Below, in pieces: positions 1 through 4,387 of a stretch of DNA of 5,757 nucleotides (position 1 is its first letter; every line of letters begins with the position of its first letter). Made by a program: the position numbers and the translations under genes. Under the pieces are notes generated by a model that had not been told where the DNA came from, did not search any database, and was given only the letters and a program-made list of their open reading frames with translations. Where the stretch lies: contig DASPXK010000268.1 of NCBI GenBank assembly GCA_035637315.1, positions 1 through 5,757 of the forward strand. The letters run 5' to 3'. This DNA is from DASPXK01 sp035637315. GTDB taxonomy: Bacteria > Chloroflexota > UBA6077 > JACCZL01.

Positions 1-151
1 CGCGAAGCGCACTTGTTCCCTCCCCCAAGCCTGGGAGAGGGGGAGTCTTGTGATGCGGGCGCACCAGGGCCACGACCTCGTGCTCGGCCGACAGATGCGC
101 GACCAGATGACGCCCGATGAAGCCGGCCGCCCCGCTGACCAGCACTCTCAT
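1..151 (-). CDS. NAD-dependent epimerase/dehydratase, N-terminal fragment (runs off left edge)
   Basis: Only the first 50 codons are present. The frame opens with ATG at 151 and stays open to the edge. The protein starts MRVLVSGAAGFIGRHLVAHL, a first beta strand followed by the GxxGxxG dinucleotide loop (G7, G10, G13) and helix of an extended short-chain dehydrogenase (SDR) Rossmann fold. The next strand (residues about 26-31, EVVALV) ends in RP, where an Arg would suit nucleotide binding. Family members epimerise, dehydrate or reduce nucleotide sugars in the cytoplasm; which reaction applies here cannot be told from this fragment. The start is supported by an AGGA Shine-Dalgarno 7 nt upstream. 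It lies 25 nt after the methyltransferase stop, so the two genes are probably co-transcribed. Odd: residues about 35-46 are encoded by a GC-rich hairpin repeat (18-41), giving a Pro/Gly-rich stretch not expected in this fold. Either the reading frame has absorbed a repeat or the gene is disrupted just beyond the edge. Confidence 0.8.
   Translation of the reverse strand, partial: MRVLVSGAAGFIGRHLVAHLSAEHEVVALVRPHHKTPPLPGLGEGTSALR
18..41. repeat. GC-rich hairpin repeat inside the epimerase gene
   Basis: The arms CCCTCCCCCA (18-27) and TGGGAGAGGG (32-41) are inverted copies matching at 9 of 10 positions around a 4-nt loop. The core CCTGGGAGAGGGGGA (30-44) recurs exactly, as its reverse complement, at 1392-1406. 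Two copies in under 6 kb, in unrelated contexts, suggest a dispersed repeat family rather than coding constraint. It lies in the open frame of the epimerase fragment and encodes part of a Pro/Gly-rich segment. Confidence 0.6.
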
Positions 152-176
152 GTCCCGATCCTACCGCGCTTGGCCC

Positions 177-1232
177 TTACGGTCGGCGGGCCCTTACGCT
201 GATCCCGCTCTCGACCACGTCGAAATTGACGATCTCCAGGCCCGACTCCGCGCACCAACGCTTGACCTCGTCGGGCGTATGCCGGAACGCGTGCAGCGGA
301 TGGTACCAGTCAAAATTTGTCATGACGTTTGTTTCAAAGTCCAGAGCGTCGTTCCAGTAGCATTTGAAGACGTTCCAGTAGATGAAGCGCTGCAGATTAT
401 GGCGGCCAGCCTTGATCTCAAGAATGGGAATATCCTCCGGCACTTCGAACTCGATATTTAGGTCAGAGAGCGCCTTCCCAAGCAGCGTCATGGTGCGCGA
501 GAATTCGTAGCATTCTTCTTCGGATGACTGGGTGTAATGGCTGCGAAGAAAATCATCGCTAAACTCGCGGATCGGACCCTTCTTCTTGTAGACGTAGACC
601 GCGATCTGGCCGCCTGGTGTCAGATAGCGGGTCAGATATTTGAAAGACTTCTCTGTGTCCGGTGTATGGTGCAGCACCTGGTCACTGGCGACGTAATCGA
701 AGTAGGCTTCGGGGAACGGGAGCACCGTCAGATCGGCCTGGATCACGTGGACGTTGGGCAGGCAGCCAACGTGGCGATAGACCGAGTCGATGCTGTCACT
801 GAGGTCGATCGCGAACACCTGGCCAGGCGTATTCTGTCCGTACACCATCGCGTCGCGCCCGGCCCCGGCCCCGGCCTCGAGGACGCGTCGTTTGTCCGAG
901 AGGAAGGCGCGCAGACCTTCTAGATCGCCAAAGCCGTACCGCGCCAGGTACCAGTTGACGTAGAAGCCGCGGCTCGCCTCGTCGTGCCCGAAGTCGGGAA
1001 TGCGCCGCCACTTAGCGCTGAAGCTGGAGCGCGTCCTTTGCTTCTCCTCGTCGAGCGCGAGCAGCTCGGGCCGCAACAGACGCGGCACACCGTCTTTAAT
1101 CGGATACTCGTGGCCGGACTGGCAAGCCAGCGCGCCCTCGAGCACCTCGGCCTCGGAGACCCGAGTCTCCGCCAGGCTCAGCCCCTGGCCATCGGCCGGA
1201 CAGACGATGTGCTCCAGGAGCGTGCGCTTCAC
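177..1232 (-). CDS. SAM-dependent class I methyltransferase with degenerate Trm112-like N-terminal domain
   Basis: A 351-residue cytoplasmic protein. Residues 1-53 resemble the Trm112-like zinc-ribbon module (LLEHIVCP, then YPIKDGVPRLL). Each expected CxxC pair has lost its second Cys: C11 is followed by D14 and C37 by G40, so zinc binding is doubtful. Residues about 115-215 form the Rossmann methyltransferase: motif I VLEAGAGAGRD (117-127), an acidic residue after strand 2 (D143 in AIDLS), ADLTVLPFP (166-174) before strand 4, and VLHHT (186-190). This family is frequent in polysaccharide clusters, where it methylates sugars or small molecules, but the substrate cannot be read here. The start is GTG at 1232, placing the Trm112-like LL..IVCP motif right at the N-terminus. 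A GGGGAG lies 9 nt upstream. It is transcribed away from the dehydrogenase operon and is followed 25 nt later by the epimerase. The 3' half is AT-richer than its neighbours: 117 of 240 GC (about 49%) over 301-540. Confidence 0.87.
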   Translation of the reverse strand: MKRTLLEHIVCPADGQGLSLAETRVSEAEVLEGALACQSGHEYPIKDGVPRLLRPELLALDEEKQRTRSSFSAKWRRIPDFGHDEASRGFYVNWYLARYGFGDLEGLRAFLSDKRRVLEAGAGAGRDAMVYGQNTPGQVFAIDLSDSIDSVYRHVGCLPNVHVIQADLTVLPFPEAYFDYVASDQVLHHTPDTEKSFKYLTRYLTPGGQIAVYVYKKKGPIREFSDDFLRSHYTQSSEEECYEFSRTMTLLGKALSDLNIEFEVPEDIPILEIKAGRHNLQRFIYWNVFKCYWNDALDFETNVMTNFDWYHPLHAFRHTPDEVKRWCAESGLEIVNFDVVESGISVRARRP

Positions 1233-1332
1233 GCTCCGGCTCTCCCCACCAACCCTCGCGGAGATGGGGCACAGGCCTCGAGCGCAGGCGAAAATCGCAA
1301 TGTATCGACGAGTTGACCGACCTGGCCGCGTC

Positions 1333-1362
1333 TTGAACGGCCGCGTCCGGATGGGCTACTAT
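1333..1362 (+). promoter_or_regulatory. Candidate sigma70-type promoter for the dehydrogenase operon
   Basis: TTGAAC (1333-1338) and TACTAT (1357-1362) are separated by 18 bp. Each matches 4 of 6 positions of the -35 and -10 consensus, in otherwise GC-rich DNA. Transcription would start near 1369, giving a leader of about 70 nt before the TTG start at 1438. This also argues against the in-frame ATG at 1351 as the translation start, since that codon lies upstream of the predicted transcript. The call rests on sequence resemblance only. Confidence 0.4.
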
Positions 1363-1391
1363 AGCGCATCCCTTGACAGGAGACCAGATGG

Positions 1392-1420
1392 TCCCCCTCT
1401 CCCAGGAGAAGAGGGCAGGG
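1392..1420. repeat. Hairpin repeat in the dehydrogenase leader
   Basis: CCCTCT (1395-1400) and AGAGGG (1410-1415) pair perfectly across a 9-nt loop. The 15-nt core at 1392-1406 is the exact reverse complement of 30-44, so this is a second copy of the dispersed GC-rich repeat. Its downstream flank runs to GAGGG (1423-1427), which sits 10 nt before the TTG start of the dehydrogenase and probably serves as its ribosome-binding site. Confidence 0.55.
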
Positions 1421-1437
1421 CTGAGGGCGCGGCGAGC

Positions 1438-2478
1438 TTGTCCAGAGGCATCGGAGTAGCGGTCGTCGGCTGCGGATACTGGGGCCCGAATCTCGTTCGC
1501 GTGCTCTCCACCCTGCCCGGCGTCGAGCTGCGAGCCCTCTGCGACCTGAACACCGCCGCCGCCCAGCAGCTGACCGCCCAGTACGCGCGCGACGCAAGAA
1601 TAGAGGCCGACTTCCGGACTCTGGTCGACGATCCGAGCATCGACGCGGTGGTGATCGCAACCCCGATGTCCACGCACCGCTGGATCGCCGAGCCCTTCCT
1701 GAGCGTTGGCCAGCACGTGCTCGTCGAGAAGCCGCTGGCGACGACGTCAGAGGAGTGCGAAGGCCTGATAGAGGCCGCCACGCGCTCCGGTGCGACCCTC
1801 ATGGTGGGTCACGTTTTTGAGTACAACCCGGCCGTGGTGTGGATCAAAGACTGCCTCCGAAAGGGCAGCCTTGGCGACGTGTACTACGTTCACTCGCGGC
1901 GGCTGAACCTGGGGCGCATCCAGAACGAGCTGAACGCGATGTGGAGCTTCGCCCCGCACGACGTCTCGATCCTGCTCTTCTGGCTGGAGCAGCTGCCGCT
2001 GTCGGTCAGGGCACGAGGCTTCTCCTACCTGACGCCAGGTGTCGAAGACGTCGTCTTCATGACGCTCGACTTCCCCGGCGGGATCGCCGCCAACGTCCAC
2101 CTCAGCTGGCTCGACCCCAAGAAGGTGCGTGAGATGACCGTCGTCGGCAGCCAGCAGATGCTGGTCTACGACGACGTCAGCGTGGACGCCAAGATCCAGG
2201 TGTACGACAAGGGGGTCGTGCGGATGGACAATGGGGTGCCCCACGACTTCGGCGAGTTTCAGCTCCAGCTCAGGACCGGCGACCTTGTCGTGCCGAACAT
2301 TCGAGGCACCGAGCCGCTGCGCGAGGAGTGCGCCCACTTTGTGGCCTGCATCGAGCAGGGCCGAACGCCCCGCAGCGACGGCCGGAGCGGCCAGCGGATT
2401 GTTCGGGTGCTCGAGGCTGCCGAACGGTCGCTTCGAGCGGACGGCCGTCCGGTCGAGCTGCTAGCGCCGGTCGGCTGA
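1438..2478 (+). CDS. Gfo/Idh/MocA-family sugar-nucleotide dehydrogenase (WbpB/WlbA-like)
   Basis: A 346-residue cytoplasmic NAD(P)-dependent oxidoreductase of ordinary family length. The N-terminal Rossmann domain opens with IGVAVVGCGYWGPNLVRVL (residues 5-23), carrying the GxGxxG dinucleotide loop. VLVEKPLA (94-101) contains the family's catalytic-site Lys, K98. The C-terminal alpha/beta domain has GHVFEYNP (124-131) and FAPHDVSI (171-178), where H174/D175 occupy the usual active-site position. In WbpB/WlbA the reaction is oxidation of C3 of UDP-GlcNAc-uronic acid to a 3-keto sugar; assigning that substrate here rests on the following acyltransferase and aminotransferase. Start: TTG at 1438 (MSRGIGVAVVG) is preferred, with GAGGG 10 nt upstream. 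The in-frame ATG at 1351 would add 29 residues, partly encoded by a hairpin repeat, and overlaps the promoter. Its TGA overlaps the next ATG by one base (TGATG), indicating translational coupling. Family certain, substrate inferred, start moderately sure. Confidence 0.88.
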   Translation: MSRGIGVAVVGCGYWGPNLVRVLSTLPGVELRALCDLNTAAAQQLTAQYARDARIEADFRTLVDDPSIDAVVIATPMSTHRWIAEPFLSVGQHVLVEKPLATTSEECEGLIEAATRSGATLMVGHVFEYNPAVVWIKDCLRKGSLGDVYYVHSRRLNLGRIQNELNAMWSFAPHDVSILLFWLEQLPLSVRARGFSYLTPGVEDVVFMTLDFPGGIAANVHLSWLDPKKVREMTVVGSQQMLVYDDVSVDAKIQVYDKGVVRMDNGVPHDFGEFQLQLRTGDLVVPNIRGTEPLREECAHFVACIEQGRTPRSDGRSGQRIVRVLEAAERSLRADGRPVELLAPVG

Positions 2479-3146
2479 TGGACCTCAGCCAGGCGACCTC
2501 CAGCCTGATCCATGCTGGCGTAAGGATTGGACCAGGGGCCGAGATCGGACCGTTCTGTATCCTGGGACAGCCTTGCCCTGGGGAGACTCCTGGCCAGCGG
2601 TCGACCGAGATCGGGCGTGGCGCGGTCATCCGATCTCACACCGTCATCTACGCTGGTAACCGCATCGGCGACAATTTCATGACCGGCCACGGCGCCCTGA
2701 TCCGCGAGGATAATCGCATCGGCGACGACGTCAGCGTCGGCAGCCACTCGATCGTCGAGCACCACGTGGTCATCGGCAACGGGGTCCGCGTTCACAGTCA
2801 GGCGTTCATCCCGGAGTTCTCGGTCCTGGAGGATGAGGCCTGGATCGGCCCCAACGTCGTGCTCACCAACGTCCCGCACCCGCGCTGCCCCAAGGCCAAC
2901 GAGTGCGTCAAGGGGCCGACCATTCGGCGCGGCGCTAAGATCGGCGCTAATGCTACCCTTGCGCCTGCGATCGAGATCGGGATTGGGGCGCTGGTCGGTT
3001 CCGGAGCCATGGTCGTGAAATCGGTGCCGCCCGGCGCCGTGGTGGCAGGCAACCCGGCCCGGATCGTCAAGTCGATCGACGAGCTGACCTGCCCGTATGA
3101 CCTGATCGAACATCCCTATCCACCTTTGGAGAGTCTCATTCGATGA
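2478..3146 (+). CDS. Left-handed beta-helix (hexapeptide repeat) acyltransferase, likely sugar N-acetyltransferase (WbpD/WlbB-like)
   Basis: A 222-residue cytoplasmic enzyme, somewhat longer than WbpD-type proteins (about 190). Imperfect hexapeptide repeats run almost throughout: VRIGPGAEIGPFCILG (15-30), IGRGAVI (45-51), NRIGDNFMTGHGALI (61-75), NRIGDDVSVGSHSIV (79-93), VVIGNGVRV (97-105), then AWIGPNVVLTN (121-131) and TIRRGAKIGANATLAPAIEIG (148-168). The ending GSGAMVVKSVPPGAVVAGNPARIVK (174-198) is the characteristic acetyl-CoA-binding end of sugar O-/N-acetyltransferases. A segment at 132-147 (NVPHPRC... VKGP) makes the usual loop protruding from the helix. By context it would acetylate the 3-amine made by the neighbouring aminotransferase. 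The start is ATG at 2478, coupled to the dehydrogenase stop; an upstream extension of the frame lies inside that gene and lacks hexapeptide character. No strong ribosome-binding site is visible, consistent with coupling. Ends in an ATGA overlap with the aminotransferase gene. Confidence 0.88.
   Translation: MDLSQATSSLIHAGVRIGPGAEIGPFCILGQPCPGETPGQRSTEIGRGAVIRSHTVIYAGNRIGDNFMTGHGALIREDNRIGDDVSVGSHSIVEHHVVIGNGVRVHSQAFIPEFSVLEDEAWIGPNVVLTNVPHPRCPKANECVKGPTIRRGAKIGANATLAPAIEIGIGALVGSGAMVVKSVPPGAVVAGNPARIVKSIDELTCPYDLIEHPYPPLESLIR
3128..3133 (+). promoter_or_regulatory. Ribosome-binding site of the aminotransferase gene
   Basis: GGAGAG lies 9 nt before the ATG at 3143, inside the 3' end of the acyltransferase gene. 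It fixes the aminotransferase start and lets that gene initiate on its own as well as by coupling through the 4-nt overlap. Confidence 0.6.
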
Positions 3147-4294
3147 GTGTCCTGACCCAGGAATCGATCCCGCTGGTCGATCTTCGCGCCCAGTTCGCGG
3201 CTTTGCGATCCGAGGTTATGGCAGCCATCGAAGAGGTGGCGACTCGAGCCTCGTTCATCAAGGGTCCCTACGTGGCGACGTTCGAGCGAGAGTTCGCCGA
3301 CTTCAGCCAGGCCCCCTTCTGCGTCGGGGTGGCCAATGGGACCGAGGCGCTCTTCCTGGCCCTCAAGGCGCTCGGCGTAAGCCCGGGCGACGAGATCATC
3401 ACCGTGCCCAACACATTCACCGCCACGGCCGAGGCGATCGTGCACGCCGGGGCGATCCCCCGCTTCGTCGACGTCGAGCCCGGCGACCATCTGATCGACC
3501 CCGCGGCGGTAGAGGCCGCGATTGGGCCGCGGACGGCGGGAATCATCCCGGTTCACCTGTTCGGCCAGCCGGCCCAGATGGAGCGCCTCCAGGCGATCGC
3601 AGCTCGCCACAGCCTGTTTCTGCTCGAGGACGCCGCGCAGGCCCATGGCGCGTCCGAGGGCGGACGCCCGGTGGGGACGTTTGGGCAGTTGACCACGTTC
3701 AGCTTCTATCCAGGAAAAAACCTGGGCGCTTACGGCGACGCCGGGGCGGTGATCACCCACGACGAGCAGCTCGATCGCAAGGTCCGCATGCTGGCAGACC
3801 ACGGCCGCCTCGACAAGTATCTGCATGAGATGGTCGGCTACGGCTGTCGTCTGGACGCGCTCCAGGCGGCCGTGCTCTCGGTCAAGCTCCGCTACCTGCC
3901 CGAGTGGAACGCTCGCCGCCGCGAGCTGGCCAGGCGCTACGACGAGCTGCTCGCCGCGGTACCCGCCGTCCAGCCCCTCGAGACCCGCCCCGACGCGGTG
4001 GCGGCGTACTATGTGTACGTCGTCGAGGTGGAGGCCCGCGATCGCGATTCACTCCAGCAGTGGCTCGGCGAGCGCGGGATCGCCACGGGCATCTACTACC
4101 CGATCCCGCTGCATCTTCAGCCGGCCTACGCTCACCTTGGACACCAGGCCGGCGACTTCCCAGTGGCCGAGGCAAAGGCCGAGCGGATCCTGTCCTTGCC
4201 GCTCTATCCAGAGCTGACCTCGGACCAACAAGACCGCGTCGTGCAGGCGATCCGAGATTATGTTTCGAGCTATGGGCACCCGTCGTCGTTCTGA
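3143..4294 (+). CDS. DegT/DnrJ/EryC1/StrS PLP-dependent sugar aminotransferase (WbpE-like)
   Basis: A 383-residue fold-type I aminotransferase of normal family length. It transfers an amino group, usually from glutamate, to a keto-sugar nucleotide in the cytoplasm. IPLVDLRAQ (9-17) is the typical N-terminus. NGTEAL (65-70) contacts the cofactor phosphate. EDAAQAHG (162-169) supplies D163, for the pyridine nitrogen, and Q166. FSFYPGKNLGAYGDAGAV (186-203) carries the Schiff-base lysine K192. The GYGCRLDALQAA segment (about 233-244) and the C-terminal PLYPELTS stretch are also family-typical. All catalytic positions look intact. With a C3 dehydrogenase and a beta-helix acetyltransferase upstream, the closest model is WbpE/WlbC, acting on UDP-3-keto-GlcNAc-uronic acid. 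An FdtB/QdtB-type role on a dTDP-3-keto-6-deoxy sugar is the main alternative, but no FdtA-like ketoisomerase is seen. The 4-nt overlap with the acyltransferase stop and GGAGAG 9 nt upstream support the start. Confidence 0.93.
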   Translation: MSVLTQESIPLVDLRAQFAALRSEVMAAIEEVATRASFIKGPYVATFEREFADFSQAPFCVGVANGTEALFLALKALGVSPGDEIITVPNTFTATAEAIVHAGAIPRFVDVEPGDHLIDPAAVEAAIGPRTAGIIPVHLFGQPAQMERLQAIAARHSLFLLEDAAQAHGASEGGRPVGTFGQLTTFSFYPGKNLGAYGDAGAVITHDEQLDRKVRMLADHGRLDKYLHEMVGYGCRLDALQAAVLSVKLRYLPEWNARRRELARRYDELLAAVPAVQPLETRPDAVAAYYVYVVEVEARDRDSLQQWLGERGIATGIYYPIPLHLQPAYAHLGHQAGDFPVAEAKAERILSLPLYPELTSDQQDRVVQAIRDYVSSYGHPSSF

Positions 4295-4301
4295 GTCCAG
4301 C

Positions 4302-4372
4302 ATTGTCATCCTGAACGAAGCGAAGGATCCGCTGTCCGGGCTCGGATTCTTCGCTGCGCTCAGAATGACAAT
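4302..4372. repeat. 71-nt palindromic intergenic repeat (REP/MITE-like)
   Basis: Two 30-nt arms (4302-4331 and 4343-4372) are inverted copies matching at 26 of 30 positions around an 11-nt spacer. Each begins ATTGTCAT(C/T)CTGA and continues with a CG-AGCGAA-type stretch to GATCCG or AATCCG. It resembles the dispersed GTCATTCTGAGCGAAGCGAAGAATC-type palindromes seen in many copies in some bacterial genomes; that comparison is from memory. It fills most of the 93-nt gap between the aminotransferase stop and the AsnB start, ending 15 nt before the latter. On RNA it would fold into a long stem-loop. No T-run follows, so it is not a standard intrinsic terminator, but it could affect RNA stability or initiation of the downstream gene. 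Confidence 0.8.
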
Positions 4373-4387
4373 CCGGCGTACAAGGCC

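Larger units (their letters stand above)
1233..1437. other. Divergent intergenic region between methyltransferase and dehydrogenase operons
   Basis: This 205-bp region separates the leftward methyltransferase/epimerase pair from the rightward sugar-nucleotide operon. It contains a plausible rightward promoter (1333-1362), a hairpin repeat (1395-1415) and the GGGGAG ribosome-binding site of the methyltransferase just inside its left end. I found no convincing leftward promoter and no protein-coding signal. An open frame continuing upstream from the dehydrogenase crosses the region but has no family similarity before about codon 1450. Confidence 0.6.

Noticed and set aside
1299..1304. TACATT on the minus strand as a -10 box for the methyltransferase
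   Set aside because: No -35-like hexamer is found 16-18 bp upstream of it on the minus strand, so I do not claim a leftward promoter.
1373..1378. Perfect TTGACA as an alternative -35 box
   Set aside because: The expected -10 position (about 1396-1401) lies in the C-rich hairpin repeat with no TATAAT-like hexamer.
1000..1437. Upstream extension of the dehydrogenase reading frame, with possible ATG starts at 1000 and 1351
   Set aside because: The part before about 1233 overlaps the methyltransferase on the other strand, and the rest encodes no Gfo/Idh/MocA-like sequence. The ATG at 1351 overlaps the candidate promoter and would translate the hairpin repeat.
2328..2477. Upstream extension of the acyltransferase reading frame within the dehydrogenase gene
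   Set aside because: It has no hexapeptide character and lies out of frame inside the dehydrogenase C-terminus. The ATG at 2478 coupled to the TGA is the better start.
2259..3113. Long antisense open frame across the acyltransferase, with periodic Asp/Val/Ala sequence
   Set aside because: The periodicity is the reverse-strand echo of the hexapeptide repeats; the sense strand has full family motifs.
4302..4372. Palindrome as a rho-independent terminator
   Set aside because: No T-run follows either arm on either strand, and the arms are typical of a dispersed repeat.
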